Counted from the first letter of the stretch, positions 1-12,544 are shown. The stretch is DNA of 64,000 nt from Apostichopus japonicus (GCF_037975245.1 NC_092580.1:6858501-6922500); one strand, 5' to 3'. A program made the numbers and translations. The notes: generated by a model not told the origin, from the letters alone.

Positions 1-2870
1 TGTTAAGAATTGTTAACAATAAGTATACTGTGTGGCTCATAATTCAGTAAGGATACTTTAGTGCTTCAGTATACTGTACATACTTCTGATTAAATCCAGC
101 AAGCTAGAGTCATGATTGTGCCATGCTAGTTTTCTTCGAAACTGGTCACATCAGCTGAACTATTGGTTCTTGATTTCATGATGCTATATGGCATTGTTGG
201 TTTCTTTTTTTTCATCTAAGGGAATCCTGCAAAGCTGGAATTAGGACCAACAGCTTGATGGTCAAATTAATTTGAAATATTTGTGTATGCTTCATATGTG
301 TATGTATGCACTGTACAGTACCATTAGTCATTCAATATTATCTGAACAGTTCTAAAGCTCATCAATAACAAACCAATGAGGAATAATGTCGTAAATTAGC
401 CTTTTCAATGAGACTATAGAAAGATAACAAATGGCATCTTATTTCTCTCCTTCCATAATCTCTGAAGCTTGTTTTAAGCAGTATGATGACCACATGGCTC
501 TCCTTACACTAGCCATATATGCACATATACATGTCCTAATACACACATACGTATATGCTGTAGATTGTGCCCTTAATATTAGCCTTGTAGTGCGCAAGTA
601 CAAATACATTATGACGAATAAGAGTCCAAGTACAAATTTCCGACTATGAGTACAAGTAATGAAATTTGCATCCTCTGAGTACAAATACTGTAAGTACAAC
701 ATCCCGAGGAGTATGGAACAATGGACTGAAGTATGGACTTGGGTAATAGTAAAAACTCAAATACTACAAGTCTGGTGATTATTATATTCATACCGACTGT
801 ATCCATGGATACCCACAGATATCCCTTGTATCCATGGGTACCCACAAATTTGCAAATTTGCACGTACACATGTATTCGTTTATCATGTGCTCTCAAAATA
901 AAAAACAGTAAAACTACATCAATTCCAGGAATGTAATTTGCAGAAAAGTTGATTGCTGATTGTTGGAAGAAGGAACTTTAAATTCACAAGCATGAAGAAT
1001 TTCTCCCCTGGAGGTAGTTAAAACACTAAAATGAAAGTTCACACCTGAAAAACAAGGTATATAAAAGTGAAAACAGCCACAGTGCTAAGTTGTCAAGAAT
1101 AGTAAGAAGAGTTCTAAAAACAATGGTTTTTATTTCATAACTTCTCCATGATGATCAGGACTTTCATTTCAAAGGTCACAAAAACAGAATGAAATGTACA
1201 CGCAACTTAAAAGTGCTTTTGAGAAGTTACTTGAAAACAAACACACACATACAACAAATGTATTCACATGTGAACAGTGCAGTGTAAACAATTACTATAC
1301 ATGTTGGGTATAGATTGTTTGATTAAGAATATGATGTGTTTGCTATTTCTGAGATCAAAGTTCCGACTACAAGTATGAAAAAGATGAACTAGAGTATGGA
1401 CTCAAGTATGGAATACTACAAGTCTATTGCTTATTTATGTATAGACACTGTATCCATGGATACCAAGCTGAGTATCATGTCATGAAGTACCAACTTACAC
1501 ATAGTAAGATGATAAACATATAAATTACCATGCTATTCAGATAACCTAGCTAACTGTACCACACAGAAACTGAAAATAAACAGTTTGCATTTTGTGTACA
1601 AAATGTCAATAACTATCAATACTATTATAGAGACTAGCACATTATATTAAATCTCAAAATAACCACACCCGAAAATATGGGATGTAGTAATCATGCAAGA
1701 TGGTACCTTTGACAATTTGAAGATAACTGTTTGGCATGCATACTTGCATGGCACAGTTAATCTTAGCAAAACGTCATTTTAAACAATGTTTGAAATCTTA
1801 TTGTCTTCGCAAATGAATAGTCTATCGTTTGGAGCTAACAATTTTAGTTTGTAACCTTACATTACTCCCTGCTAATGTTTTCATGAGGTAATTAAACCTA
1901 GATACAGTCTCAATAAATTTTCCAATATTAGTATTTGCTCACATCTAAATGTGTCATGATCTGAATGATTGGAGCATTTTACAGATGTTGTTGTATCTGT
2001 TGAGTTGGATGATATCATTTTCTCATGGTAGGCAATACAGCAGCCTGTATATTTTAATGCTGCAGTCAGGGAATATTTGTTCAACTATTGTGTAGTGCAT
2101 TTTGGAATCTTTTAAATGCCTCATATAAACTACAGTACTGTGGTGCCTGTGTACAAAAGATTCTATACAACTTTGCACTTGTCTAGTATGTAGTAATATC
2201 TGAGTGTAGGCGTGACTAGTTAGATTATGTGTTTCAGCATTGTGGCATGGCTTTATCAGTTTAACATTTTATGTTCTGTTAATAAAATTAGAAAAACTTA
2301 CAAACCATTCCCTTACCAATGAAATTTTTTGACTTTGTTGTTTCGTATATTCAACTGAATGCAACCAACCTTGCATGCAAGCATGAATTATGAAGGTGTT
2401 TAGTAACTGGCCCCCAATGTAAAATATTGACATTGAAAATGTTAAACTATTTTGTGTTTTAAACAGTTGGTTGCAATGGTACATATATTACATACAGGAT
2501 ATCACACAGCATGATCACAGATCAGAGTGGGAGAAATTTACAAAACCCTGAACTTCCTGGTTTTAATTAGTCATTTTGGTTTCCTGAATTGGGGTATTTG
2601 CAACACTTATCATGTTTAACCATTACTTATTTCTTATCTATGATTGGGGCTACAGAAGTGTCAGGACTTCGGACTGTGGGTCTGTTTGCGACCTCGTTAC
2701 TGTCAATTTGATATCATTGCCATATACTTCTTTGTGGTGTGTGTAAACATATGTGTCACTAATAATATTTGGAATGACACTACTTCCTCTTACTGTAGAC
2801 TGTAATCTTTGTAATAACAGATCTTCAATTCTTCAATATAATATCTTTCTTTGCTTATTACAGTGCTGAT
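1..2870. other. AT-rich non-coding DNA, no gene found
   Basis: Open frames here are short and show no recognisable domain. A diverged repeat pair is described separately; otherwise I see no gene, RNA or complete element. Confidence 0.5.
600..1470. repeat. Diverged pair of interspersed repeats
   Basis: About 604-805 and 1,355-1,465 share the same order of short blocks: a 'ccgacta..agta' segment, 'gtatggac' segments, then 'atactacaagtct' and 'ctgtatccatggatacc'. The first copy also has an inverted 'tatccatgg' motif near 800-835. This is probably an old two-copy repeat of unknown class. Confidence 0.45.
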
Positions 2871-4171
2871 TGGTTCCTTGCTAGAAGCAAAGAAACCTAT
2901 GCAGTCAGTTTGGTGCGTGTGTGTTTGTGCGTCTGTGACGCTTTCTTGGGTCTGCAATAACTCAACAATGAAGTGATGGATATTTGTCTTACTTACTATG
3001 TAGATGTATTAAATTGAGGTGGGTCCTATGCCTATTGTTTTTGACACTGACATGATGAATATTAATTGGGTTATGGGGTCTAATTCAAAAATCTTTACAT
3101 TGCTATAACATTGCTACAAGTTTAAAGCTGAGTAGGCCCAAACTTTATTTCCACCCCATATGCATTTTGGAACACAATCTTTGGGCCCGAATTTGTGGGG
3201 TCCAATCGCTTTGGCCTTATTTGGGTCCACATTTTTAGCTCATACTAGCATGTAGTGTTGGTTGAGCTATTGTAATGATGCTTTCTATCTATATATCTAT
3301 CCGTCTGTTCACACTTGTTAAACATTTTCTTATCGTACAGCTGTTGATGGATTTCAATGAAACTTGGACACAATCATCATTGGGTAGGGGAACATTTAGG
3401 ATGTTTGGAATTTCAGGTCAAGGTCATCTAGGGGTCAATTTGTGAACATCTGCAAAATGCTTCTGCTCCTACAGATAGCAATGGATATTGATTAAAGTTA
3501 GTCATAATCATTTATGACTGGTGGTACCAATAGGGTGTTCACAATTTTTAGATCAAGGTCATCAAAGGTTCAGTAGTGGTCAATCTTAGGGTCAATGCTC
3601 AAATTGCTTTTTCTTGTGCATGGTTCAATGGATTTGGATGAAACTTGGACACAATGGTCCATGGGTGGTGGACCATCATGCATGTTTAATAAATTGAGGT
3701 CAAAGGTCATCAAGGGGTCATGAGGGGTCATTGTTTTGAAAATATCTAAAATGCTTCTAGATATACCAATGGCGTTAATGAAAGTTGGTAATATGAATCC
3801 ATGACAGGTGGGTCATATTGACTGTTTAGTATTTTAGTTAAGGGTCATCTAGGGGCAGTAGGGATCAATCTATGAAAACCTTCAACTGTTTCTTACCCTA
3901 CAGATAGCAATAGATATTAATGTAAGTTATATAATCATCTATAAGTACAAAAATCCGATAGGCTCATTTATTAAGAAACACTTCTCCAAATGATCAATCT
4001 GGTATGAGCTACTACACCATTGGTGCTATAGTCTTTACATTGCAATAAGTCCGATTGAAGCCAAACTTGGTATACAGTTGTTGGTTAATAGCTGTACATT
4101 TGGGCATAAATATTATGATATTGGGTGATTACATTACACAACACCTTAATATTCCACTAAGCAAGGAACCA
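2871..4171. mobile_element. Non-autonomous TIR element, TGGTTCCTTGCT family, copy 1
   Basis: The left end reads TGGTTCCTTGCT and the right end reads AGCAAGGAACCA, its exact inverse. Just inside the left end is a (GT)-rich 'gtgtgtttgtgcgtctgtgacg' type segment that recurs at 6,210 and 23,945. No coding capacity is visible. A second TIR element (3,236-4,011) is nested inside. Related to the larger copy at 23,902-25,473. No clear target duplication seen; superfamily unknown. Confidence 0.55.
3236..4011. mobile_element. Nested non-autonomous element with TAGCTCATAC termini
   Basis: The ends read TAGCTCATACTAG and, inverted, TAGCTCATACCAG: 12 of 13 bp match. Inside are at least two diverged internal units with 'gaaacttggacacaat', 'aggtcatc.aggggtca' and 'ctacagatagcaat' blocks. 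No ORF. It interrupts the 2,871-4,171 element. Family not recognised. Confidence 0.5.
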
Positions 4172-5190
4172 TATATAGTGCTTGTTGGGCTCTTGGTTTC
4201 TGTAATGGAGATGGGTTTGCAAATGCTGAAACTGAAATTGAACCTGCCAGGTCTTAACATGACCTAAAGATGGCAGTGGTTTCAGTGTATGTACTTTTAA
4301 TATTTAACCATGAAATATGAAAAGAAAATCAGAGAAAAAGTAAAAAGTTACAGATCATCTAAAGTGGCACAATGACATCACAGAATGTCAAAATGACATC
4401 CCTCAGACAGGATTTTATAGCTAGGATATCTCATAAATATTAGGGCAAGATTTTCCTCAACATTTTGGGGGAGTTGTTCTTCACAAGGATCTTTATTATA
4501 TAATTAGCCAAAGAAATGACTGTTTGTTTTGTGTCCCCTTATTGGGTGTGATGTGATGTCATCATGCACTACCAAAGTGATTATATCTTTGCTGGTTGAT
4601 AACACTTTATGTTGTTTTAATACAGAGCAAACAACAATAGCTGGTTAACAGAAACACAGAATTTGTATTATTGTTTTGGATCAGTTTGCTTTAGAAAGCT
4701 TTTCAAATCACCCAGCATTTGAAATAAGTGTCACTTTCAGTAAATTATAATAATACTAACAGTACTCAATTCTAATTGGTGTACAAACAATGAAAACAAC
4801 AACGTATGGTACAAGATAATAGCCCAGAAGTATTGAATTGTGTCTTTGAACAGTTTGTTCCAGTTCAACTGTAGATAGAGTCAACAATAGCTTCCAAGAT
4901 AACAGAGTTAAATTGTAAAATTTTGATAGTCCTTTGCTACTGTAAAGAAGTTATTTATGCAGTCTTCATACACAAGTCAAATGTTTTAATTTTGAGACTA
5001 CCTATGCACTAGCTACCTGTCACCACATATTAGGGAGTTGCTATTCAGATGGTATATATGTTAGCAAGCATTCACAGTAAGAACTTGCATAGTGTGTCAG
5101 AGCCTAGCCCCATTTGTGTGTTTCCATTACAGAAGTACAGGGTTGTACAGATACTTGGTTGTTATTGTTTATGTTTTGCCAGCTGGGCAT
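4172..5190. other. Non-coding DNA, nothing recognised
   Basis: AT-rich sequence with no convincing ORF, RNA or repeat boundary. Confidence 0.4.
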
Positions 5191-5199
5191 TGTGGGTGA

Positions 5200-5455
5200 C
5201 CGGACAACTCCCCCCTGGACGATTACCCCCCGGACAATTACCCCCCAGACAGCTCCCCCCTGGACAATTACCCCCCGGACAATTCCCACCCAGACAATTC
5301 CCACCCCGAACAGTTCCCACCCCAGACAATTCCCCCCTGGACAATTCCCATCCCGGACGATTTCCCCCCGGACAATTACCCCCCGGTCAATAACCCTCCC
5401 GGACAATTTCCCCCCGGACTATTCCCCCCCCCCGGACAATTTCCCCCTGACAATA
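5200..5455. repeat. GC-rich 15-bp minisatellite (CCGGACAATTACCCC type)
   Basis: About 16 units of roughly 15-16 bp built on CCGGACAATTACCCC. The array is open in several frames only because it is repetitive; those proline-rich or glycine-rich peptides are not genes. The same unit occurs in reverse orientation at 17,107-17,390. Confidence 0.85.
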
Positions 5456-5607
5456 GCCCAAAGAAAATTGTCAATCGGGAGCACCCAATTGGGACGATTT
5501 TATAACGCTAAGTACCAATAAAAACTGTGCGTGTGAACGATATTATTTTATATTAGCATAACCAACAGGTCCAACTCACTTGAGAAAAAATGTTCACGAA
5601 GTTAAAG

Positions 5608-5636
5608 CAGGGAGTTGTTTCCATAACAACTCCCTG
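5608..5636. mobile_element. 29-bp micro-insert made of two inverted termini (copy 1)
   Basis: CAGGGAGTTGTT is followed after a few bases by AACAACTCCCTG, so the whole insert is little more than two inverted 12-bp termini. It is flanked by perfect 7-bp direct repeats GTTAAAG (5,601-5,607 and 5,637-5,643), as expected of a transposition target duplication. The CAGGG start resembles hAT-type termini. Sister inserts lie at 11,254 and 11,489. Confidence 0.65.
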
Positions 5637-6179
5637 GTTAAAGATACGAACCACGCGTATCTTTGTGCGAGATTCTCGTGCATTAGTTATATATTTATTT
5701 ATTTCCGCTTTCTGTGTGTAAACCATGTCTGCCCTGTAGAGACTGACTTTCGCTTAATTTTTTCAACATAAAGGAGTGAGATACGGGTTTACTTTGGTCT
5801 ACTTACATAGAGATCTGAATCTGATCTGAGACCTGTCACGCTACCAATGTAATAATTTTGCAATGTAGAAAACATACGAACACCGTTGAATTGAAAAGCT
5901 TAAATAGCAAAACGACTGTAGTTTAGGAGACAAAGTACCAAAACACTTTCTTGTTTCGCGTGCATTGTGTATACTATAGCTTTACTAAAACAATGATAAT
6001 ATTTTGGGCGTCAATTTAGTAAATTTGTGGAAATATAGATTTGGTGAGCTGCATTGATGCTGTGAGAATTATTTACTCCTTCCACATGCATGTTAGCTAG
6101 ATAACCTTAACATTTTCTGCGCACTTCACGCGCACTTTAGCTGCATTTGTTTCCGGGTAGAGGCTTTTATTTGAATCTT

Positions 6180-7030
6180 TTTTATGCCTTGCCAGAGGCA
6201 ACAGGAATATATGCCTTCACGCATGTGTGTGTGCGTGTGTCTGTCTGTGACGCCGGCTTGTAATCACGATAACTGAACGATGCAGATCCGATCGGTCTCA
6301 TACTTGGTGGGTATAGGTTACCTATAGTGAGTAGATGGTCCCTATCGTTGTTGGTGCCAATCTCATTAATATATATTAAAAAGTGGACGGACTCCGTATC
6401 TCGGCAACCAAATGGATGATTTGTTCAAACTTGTTTGGTAGCATTGGTAGGAGGTGGGGTACATGCGTATGTTAACACCTTATCGCATCTCATTGATATT
6501 CATGAGGGGCGGAGCCAAATGTAATTTCGTTGAAAATTGCTCGTAATCAGGCTAAGTCAATGAGGCAAAGTTTGATTTCATTCCCATACTTGGGAATAGT
6601 GAGTAGGTGGTCCCTATTGTTTGTGGTGCCAATATCATTAAAATTCATGACTGGGCGGGGCTTCGAAAAATTTCTTTAAATGCTACTATCTCGGCAACCG
6701 TCTGTCCGATTTTGTTCAAACTTATTTTGGTGGCATTGGTGGGAGGTGTGGGTGCATGTGTAGGTTAGAACCCTACTGCATCTCATTAATATTTTGAGGG
6801 GCGTGGCCAAATGTAGTTTGGATGAAAATTGCTCAGAACCACTTTTTGATTCCTTGCCAGAGGCGGAAGATGTGCATGCGTGCATGTAAGTGTGGGTCTG
6901 TGACGCCGGTTGTAACCACTCTAAGTGGATTACGCAAGTTCAGATCATTCTCATACTTCGGTGGTGGATTACCCATAGTGAGTAGATGATTCTTATTGTT
7001 TTTGGTTAAGGTCAAGGTCACCTGAAGGCA
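6180..7030. repeat. Two diverged copies of a (GT)-rich dispersed repeat
   Basis: Segments beginning near 6,184 and 6,849 share 'ccttgccagaggc', a GTGTG-rich stretch, 'gtgacgccgg', and 'ttgtaa.cac'. Internal blocks 'tatctcggcaacc' and 'gcattggt.ggaggtg' near 6,400 and 6,685 also repeat. It is related to the interior of the TGGTTCCTTGCT elements. Non-coding. Confidence 0.5.
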
Positions 7031-7599
7031 ACAGAGCTAGGTAAACAATTATATATGGCTTCAAATCCAAAGACAAGGAATCACGAAGCTCTAGACTGTT
7101 GTTATGCATTATAGCTACTATACCCCAACATTGATTGAGGGGGTGGGGAGTTCTAAAGACAGCCAATATGCATGCACTGTATTCATGGTACTGTTGTCCT
7201 GTCATTTTGGCGGGGATTGTAGACACATGAGACATAAAAAAATTGGGACAGAGTCGTGGATCGTTTATGGTTGAGTTGTTTTACGAGCAAAACGACTTCT
7301 AAAACTTTCAAGAATTCAAACATAAATAACGCAAAACAAAAGACTGCAAATTCTTGTCAGTCAAAACAAGCGATGTAAATGGCGAAAATAACAAAACACA
7401 AGAGCAACCAATTTCAAAAGAATTAGCGGTTTTCTAAAAAACAAAAACAAAATTACCTTTAGCTTTTACCTAACAATGCCACTGCTCTTACCAGAGGTCA
7501 TACCGGTCTGACGAAGTGGCGAATCTTTAGTATACCATTTTAAAGAGTTTAAATTTATTCTGATGATACTTCTTAAAATATAAACCAAAAAGCCAGTGG

Positions 7600-8030
7600 G
7601 CATATTGTGATTCCTTGCCGATTGAGATTACATTGATCAAGGTTCTTTCACTGACTGTGGACCTACCTACTATATGTTAACGTACCATGTTTAAAAGCTA
7701 TTTTTATCAAAAATCAACTCAAGCCCTGCCCCCTAATAAATGTGCATAATATCACATTGAACATACATTATCATGTACCCGCTATATACCAACACCAAAC
7801 ACAAAGTATGATTCAATTCTGAAAATTTTAAATTTGACCCTGTGACCTCATTAATATTATTGAGATGAGCACCAAAATCAACAGGGTTCTTTTACTCAGT
7901 ATGGCGCATCTATGTACCAAGTATGACTTCAATCCAACTTGCCATTGTTGAGTTATCGTGTTTACGAGCTAAGGGCGTCACATACCCACACACACACACG
8001 CACACGCACACATACCAATAAAGTCCACTC
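7600..8030. repeat. Dispersed repeat ending in a CA microsatellite
   Basis: The block ends 'gttatcgtgtttac.agc..ggcgtcac' and then (CA)n near 7,980-8,010, the inverse of the GTGTG...GACGCCGG...CACGATAAC start seen at 6,210. The two may be opposite ends of one decayed element, or separate copies. No ORF. Confidence 0.4.
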
Positions 8031-8190
8031 AAACTCCAATGTAGCGAACCCCACTATAACAAACAAATTTCACTCACGATTTTCCCTTATTATAACGAAA
8101 CCCATTATAACGAGACCACAAATCCAATATAACGAAATATTTGCAGACAGGGCAATTCAGTGTTTCCCACAGTATACATTATACGACAAA
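8030..8190. repeat. Relic with repeated TATAACGAA motifs
   Basis: The motifs 'ctataacaaa', 'tataacgaaa', 'tataacgaga' and 'atataacgaaat' recur. Similar runs are known at the ends of pogo/Tigger-like DNA transposons, but no paired terminus is seen, so class is uncertain. Confidence 0.25.
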
Positions 8191-8235
8191 TTTACACGCC
8201 GAAACTAACATGAAATGCAGAAATGGTGATGTAGT

Positions 8236-8403
8236 TGTTCTAGAGAGTAAAGCAGTCTAACAATTTTGCACCTGCTATGTTATGTAATAGGCAATTACTT
8301 TAAAAATGCCATCTATTGAAATGTTCTAGAGAGTTAAGCAGTCTAACAAGTTTGCACCTGCTATGTTATGTAATAGGCAATTGCTTTCAAGTGCCATCTA
8401 TTG
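8236..8403. repeat. 86-bp tandem duplication
   Basis: Two copies start at 8,236 and 8,322, each beginning TGTTCTAGAGAG and containing 'tttgcacctgctatgttatg' and 'atgccatctattg'. It lies upstream of the BEL/Pao-like gag remnant and may belong to its LTR or leader. Confidence 0.7.
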
Positions 8404-8912
8404 TTTGCCCAACCATTCTGTTTTTGTTATGCAAATTAGCATGTATTGTATTGAGTTAGAGAATAGTGTGTTTTTTAGAGACAGTGGTCAGTTGTAAACT
8501 GTTCTTCAGAGAGAAAGGTTGAGTGAGAAATAAGTATAAGACAGAACACAACGTGTAAAAGACTGAGTAAAAGAGAGAAAGAGAAAGATGAGCAACGAAA
8601 AATAAAAAGAGAACAACCAAATTTCCTTTTTGAGTTTAACTTTTCACTATGTCTGGTGAACATAAAATGCTAGCAGAGCGAGGTTTTGAAACTTTTTGTT
8701 GCTTCAATTGAAATAATTTGCAGATAATTTTGAGTTAACTTCCTGGACTTTAACCATGGAAAGACTTGACAACATTTGGAGATGAATTTTGGAATTTCTT
8801 CCTGGACTTAAACCATGGAAAACTGAAACCTTAAAGCTTGCTCTTGCTTCAATTAAAATAATTATGGATATGACTTAGTACTTCTCTCCTGGATTTCAAC
8901 CACGGAAATAAA

Positions 8913-9398
8913 ATGGCGGAACCAAAATCTGACATCAACCACGTAAATAAAATGGCGGAACAGAAAGCTGACATTAAAAGGAGTCGGCGATATAGGAAAG
9001 GCCAACTGACCAGGACATTAAATCTAATAGATGCTGATATTGATGTGGATAATGGAAACATTGATTTGGAAGGAATTTCGGAGATGCTGAAAGAGGCCCA
9101 ACGACAACTAAAACTACTTGAGGAGGTCCACGAGTCCTATGTCTCTACCATTGACGATGACAAGGAATTTGAGGAAGCTGAAACTGGGATGCAGGATTGC
9201 CAACTCAAATACACATCTGTAATGAAAAGTGCTGGGATGCAAATAGAACTGGAAAAGGACATACAGAGTAAAGACGATAAGGACAATTTGGTGCGTAATA
9301 GTAAGGAAAAAAATGAAACTGTTAGTGCCATGAATGACCTTCGTTTGTATTTTGAATTGCCCAAGGCAGAGATTCAACAGTTTTCTGTTTGTTGTTAG
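8913..9398 (+). pseudogene. BEL/Pao-like retrotransposon gag fragment
   Basis: A 161-codon ORF. Its layout (basic start, 'RYRKGQLTRTLN', a charged coiled region around residues 55-85, then 'LPKAEIQQFS' near the end) matches the N-terminal gag region of BEL/Pao-type polyproteins, where this motif introduces the main gag domain. Here the frame stops a few residues later, so protease, RT, RNase H and integrase are absent. ATG 8,913 and ATG 8,952 follow a short repeated 'aaaatggcggaac' leader, so either could be the start. No 3' LTR was found; the MULE pseudogene follows 17 bp downstream. Orphan 5' piece; class assignment is by pattern recognition. Confidence 0.6.
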
Positions 9399-9415
9399 TT
9401 AAAACGCCGTTTACA

Positions 9416-10527
9416 TTATGTTAGGTTATAGGATATCCCTCTGAGGTAGTCCAAAAGGTGTCTGTTTCTGTAATCCATGAATATGGCTTTTAGGTTTTCG
9501 TCCACTCGGCGATATTTTCGCTTTTGAGGTGGCGCCGGCTGCCCGGCCTCGATCTGTGCGATGACAAGCCCGGCCATCGTTTCCTCACGACGTGTCGCTT
9601 TGATCAATGCCCATATGGACGGGTGCTGGAATCCAATTGCCTGGTTAAAGGCATTGTGCCAGCCTTCAATTGAGTTGTTCGTTCGTGGTAAATCGTTTTC
9701 CATGCGTTAAGATCATTCCACATGTTAAGATCAAATAATGGCGGGTGTCTTACACCAGCTCGAACTTGTCCTACATACACCCGTTCAAAATAATCAAGGA
9801 CGGCCCGTCCATGGTTCCCCCACCTATTTGATACATGTACAAATGCATCCTCGACTTCGGCTACAGGCACAAACGCTAGTGGAGCGAGGAGGCGGACTTG
9901 CGAGCGGAACACATTGTCATTGATGTATTCGTCTTGTAGGCCTTCTGATTGCACGCGACGGTGTATGGACTGGCAAAGGTGAAAGAGACACCCTTGTACG
10001 TTCGCCGCAGGGTAGACAGTTTTGATTGCATTCATTGCACCGACTTCAAAATCTGTCAACACACTTGTTGGTGCCACCAAGGTAAGCTGTTGCACCTGCC
10101 TAAGGAGCTCAACGTAAGTTTCCTCCCTCTTGTTTGGCAGTAAAGCATATGCTGTGGGTATGTTTCGTCCCTGACGGAGTCCATGCACAGTATATATCTG
10201 TGCAAACTGAGGCGGCGATGACTTAAACGTACCGTCCATGAACCAACGGTGACATGTTGATAAAAAGTCCATTGACCGTTGTGTCGCAAAAAGGAGGATG
10301 CGGTCATCACGACCATTGTCATAGCGGAGGAATAGCCTGCCGTCGTTGGTACTTCTAAACTCATCCGGAATGTCAAATAACTTATCATCGGGTGCCGGGA
10401 CTGGAGGGTCATTTGTTTGACGCTGGCGACGAACATCTCTGCTCATTACATCGATGCTAGGGAGTTGTGCGCAAGCCTGCGGCGACAGGTTGGCGATGCC
10501 TCTCGCAACAACATTGCGTGTGCGATC
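9416..10527 (-). pseudogene. MULE transposase, exon 2 (frameshifted)
   Basis: Minus-strand exon entered at an acceptor 'tttttcgttccag' (first exon base 10,527). It encodes a MULE-type DDE transposase: FMDGTF carries the first Asp, LTDFE the second, CLFHLCQ the C-x-x-H motif, and NNSIEGWHN the catalytic Glu. The first part (10,527 to about 9,712) and the last part (about 9,703 to the stop at 9,416) are in different frames, shifted by one base at about 9,700-9,712, just before the NNSIEG motif. The element therefore looks inactive unless this is a sequencing error. Exon 1 (13,615-13,878) supplies the FLYWCH finger. The product would bind element ends and cut and paste DNA in the nucleus. Confidence 0.85.
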
Positions 10528-10929
10528 CTGGAACGAAAAAAACGAAACACAAATGTCAACGAAAACAGCAGCACTATGTTTGAAAAGTAACAACATCATT
10601 GTAAAGAACATTGACGAAGCAGCAACTAACAAACTAATCGGAAAATATATGCAGGGGCGCGTAGCACCGGTCGAGAATAATAGGGACACCCCTACGCCTT
10701 TCTGTTAAAGGCAGAACAAACGATGACAGTAACTGATAACTATGGCGCGAGAAAGCGGAATATATTACGTACAAATATATATATGTTGTACTTGAGATAT
10801 ATATACATGGTTAACTTCAAAAATACATTTTAGACACATTTGTATATATGTTTATAATAATATATTATCTAACAATAAGTATTCTGTAAAGATATATATA
10901 CTAACACAAAAATTATATGTTTCTATGCC

Positions 10930-11165
10930 AAGAATATATTTATTCTCTAAGAGAAAAATATATATATTATCTAAGAGAAAAAATATATATATTCTCTAAG
11001 AGAAAAATATATATATTCTCTAAGAGAAAAAATATATATTCTCTACAAGAAAAAATATATATATTCTCTAAGAAAAAAAATATATATTCTCTAAGAGAAA
11101 AAATAAATATATTCTCTAAGAGAAAAAATATATATATTCTCTAGGAGAAAAATAAATATATTCTC
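10930..11165. repeat. AT-rich palindromic minisatellite in E1
   Basis: Roughly ten units of about 22-24 bp, each alternating 'tctctaagagaaaaa' with 'tatatatat'. Each unit can fold on itself. The peptides it encodes are not genes. Confidence 0.8.
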
Positions 11166-11253
11166 TAAAACAAATATACAATTGAGTGAAATGCGCCCTG
11201 CATCACTGACGTAACAGTTTTCCTGCCTTACAGATTTCAATAGGCACTTGCGG

Positions 11254-11283
11254 CAGGGAGTTGTTATGCAAAACAACTCCCTG
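11254..11283. mobile_element. 30-bp micro-insert made of two inverted termini (copy 2)
   Basis: CAGGGAGTTGTT and its inverse AACAACTCCCTG are separated by six bases. The flanks are CTTGCGG on both sides (11,247-11,253 and 11,284-11,290). The paralogous E2 sequence at about 14,893-14,910 reads straight through with a single 'ctcgcgg', so it is an empty site and proves that insert plus one flank copy were gained in E1. Confidence 0.75.
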
Positions 11284-11488
11284 CTTGCGGTATATCGCAG
11301 GAAATTTGAGCTGTGCAAATGACTTTCCCCACGTTCGTTTCCTTTGCAAGGTTTGGCAAACTGCTTACGTAACACACCGGCTAGCGTTCCAAACTAATAA
11401 CCTTGAAGTGTGAAGATGTGAGCAGTTACTGTTAAGCCGGCTAGTTACGGTACAGAAGGCTTCGCTGTCGAACGTACCGTCGTACAAT

Positions 11489-11515
11489 CAGGGAGTTGTT
11501 ATGGAATAATCCCTG
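11489..11515. mobile_element. 27-bp micro-insert made of two inverted termini (copy 3)
   Basis: Starts CAGGGAGTTGTTATGG and ends AATAATCCCTG, so the right arm is slightly decayed. Flanks are GTACAAT (11,482-11,488) and GTACTAT (11,516-11,522), a 7-bp duplication with one change. The inverted E2 copy (about 15,447-15,455) has only one GTACTAT, giving an empty site. Confidence 0.7.
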
Positions 11516-11532
11516 GTACTATCATGTGCAAT

Positions 11533-11904
11533 CAGTGGCGTAGGAAGGTACTTTTGAGTGAGGGGGCTGAAGACTGATGGCCTGCCTGGGGGAGGGGTCT
11601 AAGGGGAGGGGGTGTCCCCCCCTTTGGAATTTTTTGCATATCCAGGTAGCCTCAGATGCAATTTGGTGCAATATAGCACACTTCAACACCCACTCCATTT
11701 TGTAAACTTAATTTTGTATTTTCACCAGGCCTTAGATGCAATTTGGTGCTCCAAATGAGATTTTTTTTCTCATTTGGAAATGAAAAAGGGGTTTTCTGAC
11801 TTGCGAAGCGGGGGGGGGGGGGGCGGAATGATACTTCCGCCCCTCCACATTTTTCACTGGGTGGGGGGCTGGCGCCCCCAGCCCCCCCGGTTCCTACGCC
11901 CTTG
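11533..11904. mobile_element. hAT MITE, copy 1
   Basis: A 372-bp element with ends CAGTGGCGTAGGAA and, inverted, CAAGGGCGTAGGAA. It is flanked by an exact 8-bp duplication TGTGCAAT (11,525-11,532 and 11,905-11,912), the size expected for hAT. E2 carries the empty site near 15,435-15,447. GC-rich near both ends; no transposase. A second copy in opposite orientation lies at 51,435-51,815. Confidence 0.88.
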
Positions 11905-12544
11905 TGTGCAATGTGATATCGCAAACCCACTAACTATGAACTGCATTAAGATTCTGAGCAAACATGTGCGTTTTATGAATGGCCAGTGTAATGAACAGGC
12001 TGGTCACTGCTGAAGTTACTGAACAACTTAACAAACATCTAAGTCAGCACTTACAGAGCTCCGTACTTTGTACAGCATATATATTTTTTCGCACAATATA
12101 TTTTTTTCGTACAGAATATATTTTTTTTTGTACAGAATATATTTTTCTCACAGAATAGGTCTTGAATGTTAGGGAATACATATATTTTCTTTACACACAA
12201 TAAAAATATATTTTTGCACATAATATAATTTTTCCTGTAGAATATATATTTTTTAGGTCTCAGAATTTATATATTTTGTTAGAGAAAAATATTTTTCTGT
12301 CAGAGAATATTTATGTTTTGGTACTTTGTACAGCATATTTATATTTTTCGACCAAAATATATTTTTTCGCACAGAATAGAATTTTGTTGTTAGAGAATAT
12401 ATATATTTTCCGTACCACACAATAAAAATATATTTTTGCACAGAATATAATTTTTCCTGTAAAATATATATTTTTTCTGTCTCAGAATTTATATATTTTG
12501 TTAGAGAAAAATATTTTTCTGCCAGAGAATATATATTTTTAACA

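Noticed and set aside
5049-5521. Proline-rich and glycine-rich open frames on both strands
   Set aside because: All are readings of the 15-bp minisatellite.
10917-11144. Lysine/tyrosine-rich 75-codon open frame
   Set aside because: AT-rich palindromic satellite of E1.
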